64,000 nucleotides of DNA from Bradyrhizobium sp. 139 (GCF_023074175.1 NZ_JADPKS010000173.1:62001-126000), one strand, 5' to 3'; counted from the stretch's first letter, positions 36,806 to 45,008 are shown. Translations and numbers: made by a program. The notes: a model not told the origin generated them from the sequence alone.

Positions 36806-37846
36806 CTACCGCACCGGCGGCGCGTACTGCACACCGCCGGCATTCCACAGCTGGTTCATCCCGCGCGGGATCTTCAGCTTGGACTTCTCGCCGATGTTGC
36901 GCTCGTACATCTCGCCGTAATTGCCGACGTGACGGATGATGCGGACGACCCAGTCCTTGGTGAGGCCGAGCTGCTCGCCGTAATTACCCTCGGTGCCGAC
37001 CAGGCGCATCACTTCCGGCTTCTTCGACTTCAGGGCCTCGTCGATGTTCTCCGAGGTGACCCCTAGCTCTTCGGCGTTGATCATCGCATAGAGCGTCCAC
37101 TTTACGATCATCATCCAGTCGTCGTCGCGCTGGCGCACGACGGGGGCGAGCGGCTCCTTGGAGATCATGTCCGGCAGGATCATCTGGTCGCCGGGCTTGG
37201 ACAGGTTCAGCCGCAGCGCGTAGAGCTGGGAGACGTCGGCGCTCAGCGTGTCGCACTTGGCGGTATCGTAGGCTTTCACGACCTCGTCCAGCTTGTCGAA
37301 CTTCACCTCTTCATACTTCATGTTGTTGGCACGGAAGTAATCCGCGACGTTGAGTGCCGTCGTGGTTCCAGCCTGGACGCAGATCTTGCTGCCGGTCAGG
37401 TCCAGCGACGTCTCCTTGTTGCGCGAACGCGGCAGCATGAAGCCTGCGCCGTCGTAATAGGCGACCGCCGGGAAATAGAGATCATAGTCGAGCTCACGCG
37501 CCATGCTCCAGGTCGAGTTGCGCGAGAGGATGTCGACCTTGCGGCTCTGCAATTCCTTGAAGCGCTCGCTGGCGTCGAGCGGGACGAACTTCGCCTTGCC
37601 CGGATCGTTGAAGATCGCCGAGGCCACCGCGCGGCAGAAATCCACGTCGAAGCCGGTCCAGTTGCCCTTGTCGTCCGGGATCGAGAAGCCCGGCAGGCCC
37701 TTGTTGACGCCGCACAGCACCTCGCCGCGGCGCACGGTGCGCTTCAGCGTGCGGGTGTCGTAAAACTCGTAGATCACCGCCAGGACGCCGACCAGCACGG
37801 CGACCGCGAGCCCGATCAGCAGGCCGCCTCGAAAAGTGCGCATCAT
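36806..37846 (-). CDS. Amino-acid ABC transporter substrate-binding protein (AapJ-like)
   Basis: 346 residues of the SBP_bac_3 family. The N-terminal helix (GGLLIGLAVAVLVGVLAVIYEF) may be an uncleaved anchor. Then RRGEVLCGVNKGLPGFSIPDDKG, the usual AapJ/BztA opening, FDVDFCRAVASAIF, and a C-terminal GNYGEMYERNIG as in general L-amino-acid receptors. No aapQMP genes are adjacent, so it is an orphan paralogue. Confidence 0.92.
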   Translation of the reverse strand: MMRTFRGGLLIGLAVAVLVGVLAVIYEFYDTRTLKRTVRRGEVLCGVNKGLPGFSIPDDKGNWTGFDVDFCRAVASAIFNDPGKAKFVPLDASERFKELQSRKVDILSRNSTWSMARELDYDLYFPAVAYYDGAGFMLPRSRNKETSLDLTGSKICVQAGTTTALNVADYFRANNMKYEEVKFDKLDEVVKAYDTAKCDTLSADVSQLYALRLNLSKPGDQMILPDMISKEPLAPVVRQRDDDWMMIVKWTLYAMINAEELGVTSENIDEALKSKKPEVMRLVGTEGNYGEQLGLTKDWVVRIIRHVGNYGEMYERNIGEKSKLKIPRGMNQLWNAGGVQYAPPVR

Positions 37847-37897
37847 GTTGCTCTCTCGAAAATATCGGGAAAAGGAATTTTGAAGAAGGTGGGAAGA

Positions 37898-38491
37898 TCA
37901 GAGCTCAGGCTTCTGCCGCACCACCACCTTGGTGCCGACCGGGACGCGATCGTAGAGATCGGCGACGTCGCGGTTGACCAGCCGGAAGCAGCCCGAGGAG
38001 ACCTTTGTGCCGATCGTGTCCGGCCGGTTGGTGCCGTGGATCCGATAGACGGTGGTGCCGAGATACATGGCGCGGGCGCCGAGCGGATTGCCGGGGCCGC
38101 CGGCCATGAAGCGCGGCAGATAGGGTTGGCGCTGGATCATCTCCGGCGGCGGCGTCCAGTCCGGCCATTCCTTCTTGTTGGCGATGTTCAGTAGGCCCTG
38201 CCACTGAAAGCCGTCACGTCCGACCCCGATGCCGTAGCGGATCGCGCGTCCGCCCGGCTGCACCAGATAGAGATGGCGCTCCGCGGTGGAGATGATGATG
38301 GTGCCCGGTACTTCGGTCGTGCGGAAGTAAACGACCTGCTTCTGCCATTCCGGATCGAGCTCATAGCCATCGTCGGCGACCAGGCCCGGCTCGTCGCCGC
38401 GGTCGGGCTGCTGGGCGGAGGCATGCGGCGCGGACAGGATCAGCCCCACCGCAGCCATAAACACCCCCGTCAGGCGACGAAAATCCGTCAT
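37898..38491 (-). CDS. L,D-transpeptidase (YkuD)
   Basis: 197 residues from ATG 38491, with GGGGAGA eight bases upstream and a signal peptide ending at PHASAQQ. YkuD catalytic motifs: His152 in RIHGTNRPD and nucleophile Cys168 in SSGCFRLVN. It would make 3-3 peptidoglycan crosslinks or attach outer-membrane proteins in the periplasm. Longer starts would precede the signal with unrelated sequence. Lies 51 bases upstream of the binding-protein gene on the same strand. Confidence 0.94.
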   Translation of the reverse strand: MTDFRRLTGVFMAAVGLILSAPHASAQQPDRGDEPGLVADDGYELDPEWQKQVVYFRTTEVPGTIIISTAERHLYLVQPGGRAIRYGIGVGRDGFQWQGLLNIANKKEWPDWTPPPEMIQRQPYLPRFMAGGPGNPLGARAMYLGTTVYRIHGTNRPDTIGTKVSSGCFRLVNRDVADLYDRVPVGTKVVVRQKPEL

Positions 38492-38856
38492 TTTCAAGCT
38501 CTCCCCGCTGCCACAGCGCAAATCATTCGGAACCATCTGAACTCAGGGGCAGCTTCGTGGCAAGTTGATGGCGCGCCCGGCTGGTATGTCACGAGAATGC
38601 TTTGGTTTTTTGACAGGCCTCTCGCAATGCCACAAATGGGGGATGGCGCGAAAAGCTCAGATTGCTGCCGCGGTGGTGGTGCGCTCCCTCCCCCGCTTGC
38701 GGGGGAGGGTCGGGGAGAGGGTGTCTCCGCAATGGGACACTCCCGATGGGGAGAGAGCCCTCACCCGCCGCTACGCGGCGGCCTCTCCCGCAAGCGGGAG
38801 AGGCTCAGACCGAACTAGCGGTGAGATCAACTTTGCCAATTCGCACTGGATGCCAG
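38492..38856. other. 365-base gap containing a family-B repeat
   Basis: Contains the family-B repeat at 38681-38803 plus about 190 bases of upstream region for the transpeptidase gene. No further coding potential recognised. Confidence 0.6.
38681..38803. repeat. Family-B repeat
   Basis: Arms GCGCTCCCTCCCCCGCTTGC ... CTCTCCCGCAAGCGGGAGAG with central CCTCACCCGCCGCTACGCGG. Very close to the copy at 27612. Confidence 0.9.
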
Positions 38857-39831
38857 CTAGATCTGGTTGCTCTCAGCCGCAATCCCGAGCCGCCGGACGA
38901 TTTCGGCCCCCACGGCCCGGGCCTCGAGCCGAGAGCCGATGCGGGGGCTGCGAAATCGTTGTCCGGACTGCAACCGGATCACGACGATGCAGTGCTCGTC
39001 CTCGGACCGGCCGCGGCGCTCGACCGTGATCGCGTTCACGTCGCGCCCCGCGATATGGTCGGCGCGCAACGTGCCGTCGCCCCACAGGCGTTCAACGCGG
39101 ATATCGCCTTGGCGGATGATCCAGAAAGCGCCGGTCACAACGTTGGCATATCTGTGCACGGCGAACGCGGCGAGCGCGCCAACCGGCAGCAGCACGTTGT
39201 CGACCGGGCCGGGCGACAGGCCACGCCAGAGCTTGTAGGCGTAGGGAACGGCGCACAATGCGACGACGATCAGTGCGACAATCCGGATGTCCCGCGTGGA
39301 AAACGGCTCGAGGGGGTCGCCGAGACGCATCTCGGGATTGCTGGCATCGAGCGGATTGACCGGAGACTCGACGTCGGGAACGTCGAACTGCGCGGCGATC
39401 CGCGCCACCGTGTCGCGCACATGCGTGACATCGGCGATCGGCGGCGACGTCAGGCGTTCTCCGGAGGCCAGCGTGAACGCCAGCTGGAAGCGGGCTCTCG
39501 CCCTCTTGCTGCCGGGAACCTGCAATCCGCTGATGGCGTCTTTGGCAACGATCCGCGTCCGGAGTTTTCCGAACGGGCGCTGTTGCCCGATCAAAATCTC
39601 GGTCGGCGTGATGATCCACACCACCGCCGGCGCCAGCATGATGACGCCGACGAACGCTGCTCCCATGAGGAGCGCGACCACGGAGATGATCATTTCCAAA
39701 GTGTCGTGCGTGAACAGGCCCGGCGTGAAGCACAGCGCAACGGCGGCCGCAAAGCCGGACATGACCAGCCGCTGCGCGATCGAGGCGCCTTCACGGAGGC
39801 GAATGTCGCTATTGGTGGTCGCGTCGTCCAT
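38857..39831 (-). CDS. Membrane protein with internally duplicated 2-TM plus beta-rich (PH-like) unit
   Basis: 324 residues from ATG 39831. The protein reads as two repeats. Helices about 22-72 are followed by a beta-rich soluble part (ITPTEILIGQQRPFGK ... LASGERLTSPPIAD). A second pair of helices (IVALIVVALCAVPYAY; LLPVGALAAFAV) is followed by a similar soluble part (IIRQGDIRVERLWGDG ... LQSGQRFRSPRIGS). The soluble units resemble bacterial PH-like (DUF304-type) domains. No function assigned. It is separated from the upstream thioredoxin-like gene by a 24-base perfect hairpin. Confidence 0.7.
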   Translation of the reverse strand: MDDATTNSDIRLREGASIAQRLVMSGFAAAVALCFTPGLFTHDTLEMIISVVALLMGAAFVGVIMLAPAVVWIITPTEILIGQQRPFGKLRTRIVAKDAISGLQVPGSKRARARFQLAFTLASGERLTSPPIADVTHVRDTVARIAAQFDVPDVESPVNPLDASNPEMRLGDPLEPFSTRDIRIVALIVVALCAVPYAYKLWRGLSPGPVDNVLLPVGALAAFAVHRYANVVTGAFWIIRQGDIRVERLWGDGTLRADHIAGRDVNAITVERRGRSEDEHCIVVIRLQSGQRFRSPRIGSRLEARAVGAEIVRRLGIAAESNQI

Positions 39832-39860
39832 TGCGGGCGGCTGATTGCGTTGCTTTCGAA

Positions 39861-39884
39861 ACTCCACGGACGGGTCCGTGGAGT
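39861..39884 (-). terminator. 24-base perfect hairpin between the thioredoxin-like and membrane-protein genes
   Basis: ACTCCACGGAC and its complement separated by two bases. It lies after the stop of the thioredoxin-like gene and before the proposed start of the membrane protein. No T-tract is present, so it may be an attenuator, a protein site or a weak terminator. Confidence 0.45.
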
Positions 39885-39915
39885 CAAGCGACAACGTAAG
39901 CCACCGCATGCGGCA

Positions 39916-40479
39916 TCAGCTATTGGCGTTCAACAGCCGGCCAACGGTGCGGTCGGTCTCGTCGTAGCTTCCCTCGCCTTCGTGCTGGAACACGATCTTG
40001 CCGTTCTGGTCGATGATGTACTGCGCCGGCCAATATCGGTTGCGGTAGGCGTTCCAGGTTTTGGACTCATTGTCCTGCGCCACCGGATAGGTGATGCCGT
40101 GGCGCTTTAGGGCGGCCTGCACGTTGGAGGCCGAGCGCTCGAACGGGAATTCCGGCGTGTGCACGCCGACCACGACGAGGCCCTTGTCCTTGTACTTGGC
40201 GTAGAGGTCGGTGACGTGCGGCAGCGTGTTGACGCAGTTGACGCAGCCATAGGTCCAGAAGTCGACCAGCACGACCTTGCCGCGCAGTTCGGCGATATTC
40301 AGCGGCTTCGAGTTGAACCAGCTGCTGATGCCGGCGAAGTCTGGTGCGGTCTGCTGGCTTGCGGCAGCGGTGACGACAGGTGTGGCGCGCGCGGCTTCGT
40401 CGCAGATGCCGGGGATGACGGCGCCGGTAACAGTGAAGCCGATCAGTGCGGCTGAGACGGCGAGCAGTTTGAAAGTCAT
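39916..40479 (-). CDS. Thioredoxin-like (TlpA/redoxin) periplasmic protein
   Basis: 187 residues with an N-terminal signal/anchor (LLAVSAALIGFTVTGAVIPG). The thioredoxin-fold active site is Cys79-Val-Asn-Cys82 within DFWTYGCVNCVNT, a motif typical of the DipZ/TlpA-like group rather than WCGPC. It lies 31 bases after ccdA in the same operon, so it is probably kept reduced by that membrane protein. It could serve cytochrome c maturation or, given the sox genes elsewhere in the window, a SoxW-like role. Confidence 0.9.
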   Translation of the reverse strand: MTFKLLAVSAALIGFTVTGAVIPGICDEAARATPVVTAAASQQTAPDFAGISSWFNSKPLNIAELRGKVVLVDFWTYGCVNCVNTLPHVTDLYAKYKDKGLVVVGVHTPEFPFERSASNVQAALKRHGITYPVAQDNESKTWNAYRNRYWPAQYIIDQNGKIVFQHEGEGSYDETDRTVGRLLNANS

Positions 40480-40510
40480 GGAAACGTCCTCCGGTGAAGC
40501 TGAGGGATGA

Positions 40511-41209
40511 TCACAGGCCGATCTGGCCGGTGGGATAGAAGCCGGTGAGCCACGCCACGATCAGCGTGTCATATTGGAAATAGGCGGCGACCGCGAAGGC
40601 GATCACGACGACGCCAAAGCCCTGCTGCAACCGCGGCGAGATCCGCGCGAGCCTGCGCACGCGCGTGGTCGCGGCCTGGCCGCCATAGGCGATCGCCAGC
40701 ATCGGGATGGCCGCGCCGATCGCATAGGCGACCAGCAGCGTGCCGGCCCAGGCGGCATTCTTCTGGGTCGCGACCAGCGTCAAGATCGAGCCGAGCACGG
40801 GGCCGGCGCAGGGCGTCCAGACCAGGCCGAGCGTGGTGCCGAGGACGAGCCCGCCGAACGCGCCCTCGCGCTGCACGGCGCTGGAGTTGCCGAGATCGAG
40901 CCAGCCATTGAGCCGGATCGACAGCCATTCGAACGGCGCCGGCCACAGCATCAACAGGCCGAAGCCGAGCAACAGGATTGACGCCGTCTCGCGCAGCACG
41001 TTCGGATCGAAATCGAACAGCCGTGTGATCGCACCTAACAGCAGCGCCGTCGCCGAGAACGAGACGACGAAGCCGAGCGCGATCATCGCGGGCCTTAAGT
41101 GCCCCGCACGCCCGATCGAGGCGCCGAGCAAGATCGGCAGCATCGGCAGCGTGCAGGGCGCGGCGATGGTGAGGATTCCGGCAAGGACGGCGAAGAGAAG
41201 TTCGAGCAT
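40511..41209 (-). CDS. ccdA: Cytochrome c biogenesis protein CcdA (DsbD-type membrane thiol transporter)
   Basis: 232 residues, about six helices. The redox cysteines are Cys19 in IAAPCTLPMLP and the second in VWTPCAGPVLG. Passes electrons from cytoplasmic thioredoxin to periplasmic partners; the partner is most likely the thioredoxin-like protein encoded next. Confidence 0.93.
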   Translation of the reverse strand: MLELLFAVLAGILTIAAPCTLPMLPILLGASIGRAGHLRPAMIALGFVVSFSATALLLGAITRLFDFDPNVLRETASILLLGFGLLMLWPAPFEWLSIRLNGWLDLGNSSAVQREGAFGGLVLGTTLGLVWTPCAGPVLGSILTLVATQKNAAWAGTLLVAYAIGAAIPMLAIAYGGQAATTRVRRLARISPRLQQGFGVVVIAFAVAAYFQYDTLIVAWLTGFYPTGQIGL

Positions 41210-41349
41210 CGGGCCACTCGTGAAGGAGGGTCACGAGGTTGTTTCGGGCCGGATGTCTCGGTCGTTACGCAGTGTCACGCCTTCGTGACGGGGAGGGCCG
41301 TGGCCGCACCGACGGTGCGCTCCCTCTCCCGCTTGTACCCCCCAAGCAC

Positions 41350-41384
41350 AAAACGACCCGGACGGGGGCATCGTCCGGGTCGTT
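41350..41384 (-). terminator. Rho-independent terminator, minus strand
   Basis: Perfect 13-base arms (AACGACCCGGACG / CGTCCGGGTCGTT) with a seven-base loop. On the minus strand the stem runs directly into TTTT. It ends transcription either of the ECF sigma gene or of a small RNA between them. Confidence 0.8.
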
Positions 41385-41440
41385 GGAGGTTCTTGGGAGG
41401 TTTAAGCAAAACCGTATGTGGACGTTATAGGGGGGAAGTT
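41350..41440 (-). ncRNA. Candidate CCTCC-motif small RNA downstream of the ECF sigma gene
   Basis: On the minus strand this stretch contains two unpaired-looking anti-Shine-Dalgarno motifs (CCTCCC at 41395-41400 and CCTCC at 41385-41389) just before the strong terminator, and a run of six C at 41430-41435. The layout recalls alphaproteobacterial sRNAs with exposed CCUCC loops. No ORF is credible. The 5' end is a guess; the same 14-base element as upstream of the sigma gene lies at 41468-41481. Confidence 0.35.
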
Positions 41441-41467
41441 TTTCCGCCTGATGTTGTGCTTTGTTTC

Positions 41468-41481
41468 AATTGTTTCGTCGG
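41468..41481 (-). promoter_or_regulatory. 14-base element shared with the ECF sigma upstream region (copy 2)
   Basis: CCGACGAAACAATT on the minus strand, identical to 42276-42289. It lies about 30 bases before the candidate small RNA. Confidence 0.5.
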
Positions 41482-41547
41482 CGGTAACACTTCCGTGTCC
41501 GGGGAAAGGACCGAAGGCCTGGCCCTATCCCATTGAAATCCTTCGCC

Positions 41548-42159
41548 TTAGGCAGCGAAGCGGTCGACGCCGGCGCCCTTAAGCAAACTGGCCAGTTGCT
41601 TGCGGGCATAGAACATCCGGGTCTTCACCGTGCTCTGCGGGATGCCGATGATCTGACCGACCTCCTCCACCGACTTCTCATGGTAGTAGACCAGGGTGAT
41701 GATCTCGCGATGTGCCGGCGACAGTTTTTGCACGCAGGCGCGCAAGATGGCGCTGGTGTCGTTGCGGTCGAGCGAGCTCTCCGGCGTCTCGGCATCGTCA
41801 GGGATCTGGCGCACGTCGTCCTGGTCGATGTCCTCGAAGCGGCGCTGGCGCATCGCGGTCAGCGCCTTGAAGCGGGCGATCGAGAGCAGCCAGGTCGAGA
41901 CCTGCGAGCGGCCCTGGAATTGGCCGGCGGTCCGCCACACGTCCAGAAACACCTGGCTGACGAGGTCTTCCGCCGTGGTCGCATCGCGCACGATGCGCAG
42001 GATGAAGCGGTAGACGCGCACATTGTGCCGGCAATAAAGGATGTGCATCGACGTCCGGTTGCCGTCGGCAATGCTCTCCAGAAGCATGTCGTCCGAGGTC
42101 GCCTGAGCGGCAATGATGCTCTGGCTGGCCTGGGCGTTGATGGCGATGACGTTCGGCAT
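41548..42159 (-). CDS. ECF-type RNA polymerase sigma factor
   Basis: 203 residues. Sigma region 2 covers YCRHNVRVYRFILRIVRDATTAEDLVSQVFLDVWRTA with the -10-binding surface, and GRSQVSTWLLSIARFKALTAMRQRR closes it. Region 4 has the helix-turn-helix EKSVEEVGQIIGIPQSTVKTRMFYARKQL. The start ATG follows GGGGAGCTAAGTC. No anti-sigma gene of recognisable type is adjacent on either side, which is unusual. The upstream region has repeated GAAAC motifs that suggest autoregulation. Target genes unknown. Confidence 0.93.
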   Translation of the reverse strand: MPNVIAINAQASQSIIAAQATSDDMLLESIADGNRTSMHILYCRHNVRVYRFILRIVRDATTAEDLVSQVFLDVWRTAGQFQGRSQVSTWLLSIARFKALTAMRQRRFEDIDQDDVRQIPDDAETPESSLDRNDTSAILRACVQKLSPAHREIITLVYYHEKSVEEVGQIIGIPQSTVKTRMFYARKQLASLLKGAGVDRFAA

Positions 42160-42223
42160 TGACTTAGCTCCCCGTAGCGCCGCAACCGAGCGGCGTTTCC
42201 TTGGACCAAAGTGTTAATGAGCC

Positions 42224-42289
42224 AACGTTTCGGGACGTCTGCACGAAAAGGGGAAAATGGTTTCGTGCGCCGCCAAATTGTTTCGTCGG
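42224..42289 (-). promoter_or_regulatory. GAAAC-motif cluster upstream of the ECF sigma gene
   Basis: On the minus strand ACGAAACAATTT (42275-42286) and ACGAAACCATTT (42255-42266) are direct repeats exactly 20 bases apart, about two helical turns, and a third CGAAACGTT lies at 42224-42232. The upstream copy extends to the 14-mer CCGACGAAACAATT also found at 41468. Probably an operator or an ECF-type promoter cluster; which one cannot be decided by eye. Confidence 0.5.
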
Positions 42290-42430
42290 ACAGGGCGCGA
42301 TGAAACATTCGGGGCAGAAAGGCGTGGAATTTCAATATACGGAAAATACGGGGCGGGCGGTTTGGCGACGTCGTGAGCAGCCGGGAACGTATTTCCGGCC
42401 TTTGCGTTCGGTCGCGCCGCATACTCCGCC

Positions 42431-42475
42431 GTCGTCCCGGATCAGCGCTCACGTCGTTCGCTTGTCCGGGACGAC
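42431..42475. repeat. Family-A short repeat
   Basis: GTCGTCCCGGATCAGCG ... CGCTTGTCCGGGACGAC, 45 bases, only the outer arms. Directly follows the response-regulator stop (minus strand). Confidence 0.85.
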
Positions 42476-42501
42476 ACCTTTGCTTGGCTAGCCGCGCGCC
42501 C

Positions 42502-43239
42502 CTACGCCTTCTCGCCCGCGGGCGAGAACAGATAGCCGCCGCCGCGGATGGTGCGGATCACGGCGGGCTTGGCTGGGTCGGGCTCGATCTTGCGGCGGAT
42601 GCGCATGATGCGCAGATCCACGGCGCGGTCGAAGGCTTCGGCATCGCGCGCGTTGGCCAATTCGAGCAGGCGCTCGCGCGACAGCACGCGCTTCGGATTG
42701 GCCGCGAACACCTTGAGCAGCCCGAACTCGGACGCGGTGAGCGGATGCTCGTTGCCTTCGTCGTCGCGCAAGGCCTGCGCTTCCAGGTCGAGCCATTTGG
42801 TGCCGAAGCGAACCAGCTGGTCCTTGTCCGATTTCGCAGCCGCCGCCCCGGCAGCAGCAGCCTTCACCGGTGTGCTCCGGCGCAGCACCGAGCGGATGCG
42901 CGCCATCAGCTCGCGCAGCTCGCAGGGCTTGGCCACGTAATCGTCGGCGCCGAGCTCGAGGCCGACGACGCGGTCGATCGGGCTCGCGGTCGCCGTCAGC
43001 ATGATCACCGGCACGTTGATCCGGCTCTTGAGGTCGCGGATGATCGAGAGGCCGTCTTCCTCGGGCATGTTGAGGTCGAGCACGACGAGGTCAGGCATGC
43101 TGCTGTCGATCGCGGCGCGCAAGCTCTTGCCGCCGTCGCACAGCGTCACGGTGAAGCCGTGCATCTTGAGGTAATCGCCGACCATCTCGCGGGCCGGCGC
43201 CTCGTCGTCGACGATCATGATGTGCTGGCTTTGCGTCAT
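42502..43239 (-). CDS. OmpR/PhoB-family response regulator
   Basis: 245 residues. The receiver domain (about 6-118) has acidic pocket Asp11/Asp12 and phosphoacceptor Asp55 (VVLDLNMP), with Lys in VAKPCELREL. After an alanine-rich linker, the winged-helix DNA-binding domain begins near 140 and ends with IRTIRGGGYLFSPAGE. Last gene of the kinase operon, 23 bases after the receiver-kinase gene, so it is the probable output of that phosphorelay. Confidence 0.95.
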   Translation of the reverse strand: MTQSQHIMIVDDEAPAREMVGDYLKMHGFTVTLCDGGKSLRAAIDSSMPDLVVLDLNMPEEDGLSIIRDLKSRINVPVIMLTATASPIDRVVGLELGADDYVAKPCELRELMARIRSVLRRSTPVKAAAAGAAAAKSDKDQLVRFGTKWLDLEAQALRDDEGNEHPLTASEFGLLKVFAANPKRVLSRERLLELANARDAEAFDRAVDLRIMRIRRKIEPDPAKPAVIRTIRGGGYLFSPAGEKA

Positions 43240-43262
43240 GTCACTCAGTCTCGGTACTCAAA

Positions 43263-45008
43263 TCACGGCAACGCGGTCGCGGGCAGGGTGATGGTGAAGG
43301 TCGATCCCTTGCCGGGACCGTCGCTCTCGGCCGTCACCTCGCCGCCATGCATGTCGATAATACGCTTGACGATGGAAAGCCCAAGCCCCGTCGAGCTCTC
43401 GCCCGCGGTCGGTTTTGCCGAGAGCCGCTGGAACCGGCCGAACAGGCGGCCGAGATCCTCCGGCGACAGGCCGGCGCCCTCGTCGCTGACACGGACGATG
43501 GTGTCGGTGGCCTCGTGGGTGACCGCGACGATGATCTTGCCGCCGATCGGGCTGTACTTGATGGCGTTGCTGATGAGGTTGTCGATCGCCTCGCGGATGC
43601 GGTCGGTGTCGCACATGGTGACGACGTTGGGCGGCGCGGTGACGCTGATCGCCTGCTGCTTGTTGACGGCGAGCGGCTGGTTGGCATCGGCCACCTCTTT
43701 CACCAGCGCCGCGACGTCGACCGGCTCGCGGCGGATGGTGATGTCGAAGGCATCGGCCATCGCGTCCGAGATCAGATGATCGACCATCGTGGTCAGGCGC
43801 TTCGTCGCATCGCGAATGTGATCGACCTGGGCACCCACGCCGCTCGCCGACGCGCCGGTCGAGATCAGCTCCTTCAGCATCTCGGTGCGGCCGAGGATGA
43901 CGCCGAGCGGGTTCTTGAGATCATGCGCGACGGTGCCCAGAATCTCGTTCTTGAAGCCGTTGGCGCGCTGCAGCCGCAGCCACTGCGCCGAGAGCCGGCG
44001 GTTGGCCTGCATCAGTGCGCGGGTGCGCTGGGCGACGCGATCCTCGAGCTGGGCGTTGGCGTCCTGGAGCTGCTGATAGAGGATCACGTTGTCGAATGCG
44101 ATCGAGAGCCGGCTGGAGAAGATCTCGACCAGCGAGCGATCGGTCTCGGACAGCTCGCGCTCGGCCTGGAGCAGCACCACCACTTCGCGGCCGGAGCCGG
44201 TCCGCAAGTAAATCACGCTGCGGTGGTCGGCAAATTCATTCTTGCGGCCCTGGAACGCGGCTTCCACCATCGCACGCAGATCGGGGTCGAGCGCCTTCGA
44301 CGAGGTCGTGCCGATGAAGCGGCTGTAGCAGCCGCTGCCGGCGAGCACGGAGAGTTCGGGGTCCACGCCGCCATTGTCGCGCAAGACCAGTATACCGGCG
44401 CAATCGACATTGAGCAGCGAGGCGAGCTGGGTCAGCACGCCCTCGGCCAGCCGCTGCATCGACTTGAAATCGTACAGCGTCGAGGCGGCGTCGATGATGA
44501 TCTCGAGCCCGCGCCGCGTCTGCACCATGCGTTCGAGCTGCTGATAGGAGCGCAGTGCCGCGGTCAGCGAGGTGAACAGCTTGTCGGCGGTGAGCTCGGT
44601 CTTGGCCTTGTAGTCGTTGATGTCGTACTGCACGATCACGCGCCGCTCCGGCGCCTGACCGGGCTGTCCCGTGCGCAGGATGATGCGCACGGTCTCGTTC
44701 TTGAGCTCGCTGCGGATGTACTCAACCAGCTCGAGGCCGGCCACATCGGTCTCCATGATGACGTCGAGCAGCACCGCGGCGATGTCGCTATGCGCGGCCA
44801 TCAGCTTGCGACCTTCCGCCGCGGAATGGGCGCAGAGGATCTCGAGGCCCTGGCCGTTGAGATTGTAGTCCGAGAGCGCAAAACGCGTGCCGTCATGCAC
44901 GGCCGGATCGTCGTCGATGACGGCGATCTTCCACCTCCGGGCGTTCTGGTCCTCCGGCGCGGTACCGGTGTCGTCGATCAGGTGGAGGACATCGTCCGGT
45001 TCGGCCAT
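43263..45008 (-). CDS. Cytoplasmic receiver - DUF3369 - histidine kinase
   Basis: 581 residues, no transmembrane segment. An N-terminal receiver domain (about 26-135; Asp82 in LLDVIMET) is followed by a DUF3369/GAF-like domain (about 165-320), a coiled coil, HisKA with His362 in AHDLKNPLG, and an HATPase domain with N-box DNLISNAIKYSP and G-box STGLGLSIVK. With the receiver in front, it can accept phosphate from another kinase before signalling to the response regulator. The start overlaps the preceding kinase gene by 31 bases. Confidence 0.93.
   Translation of the reverse strand: MAEPDDVLHLIDDTGTAPEDQNARRWKIAVIDDDPAVHDGTRFALSDYNLNGQGLEILCAHSAAEGRKLMAAHSDIAAVLLDVIMETDVAGLELVEYIRSELKNETVRIILRTGQPGQAPERRVIVQYDINDYKAKTELTADKLFTSLTAALRSYQQLERMVQTRRGLEIIIDAASTLYDFKSMQRLAEGVLTQLASLLNVDCAGILVLRDNGGVDPELSVLAGSGCYSRFIGTTSSKALDPDLRAMVEAAFQGRKNEFADHRSVIYLRTGSGREVVVLLQAERELSETDRSLVEIFSSRLSIAFDNVILYQQLQDANAQLEDRVAQRTRALMQANRRLSAQWLRLQRANGFKNEILGTVAHDLKNPLGVILGRTEMLKELISTGASASGVGAQVDHIRDATKRLTTMVDHLISDAMADAFDITIRREPVDVAALVKEVADANQPLAVNKQQAISVTAPPNVVTMCDTDRIREAIDNLISNAIKYSPIGGKIIVAVTHEATDTIVRVSDEGAGLSPEDLGRLFGRFQRLSAKPTAGESSTGLGLSIVKRIIDMHGGEVTAESDGPGKGSTFTITLPATALP

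Larger units (their letters stand above)
41210..41547. other. 338-base gap with partial family-B sequence, strong terminator and possible small RNA
   Basis: From left to right: a small palindrome GTCACGCCTTCGTGAC (41274-41289) upstream of ccdA; a truncated family-B fragment ending CTCCCTCTCCCGCTTG near 41337; a terminator hairpin (41352-41384); and the possible small-RNA region up to the 14-base element at 41468-41481. The rest, up to the sigma-factor stop, shows nothing recognisable. Confidence 0.6.
42160..42501. other. 342-base gap: ECF upstream region plus short family-A repeat
   Basis: Holds repeated GAAAC-type motifs (42192-42289) upstream of the sigma gene and a 45-base family-A repeat (42431-42475) next to the response-regulator stop. 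Relatively AT-rich between 42240 and 42360. No coding region supported. Confidence 0.6.
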
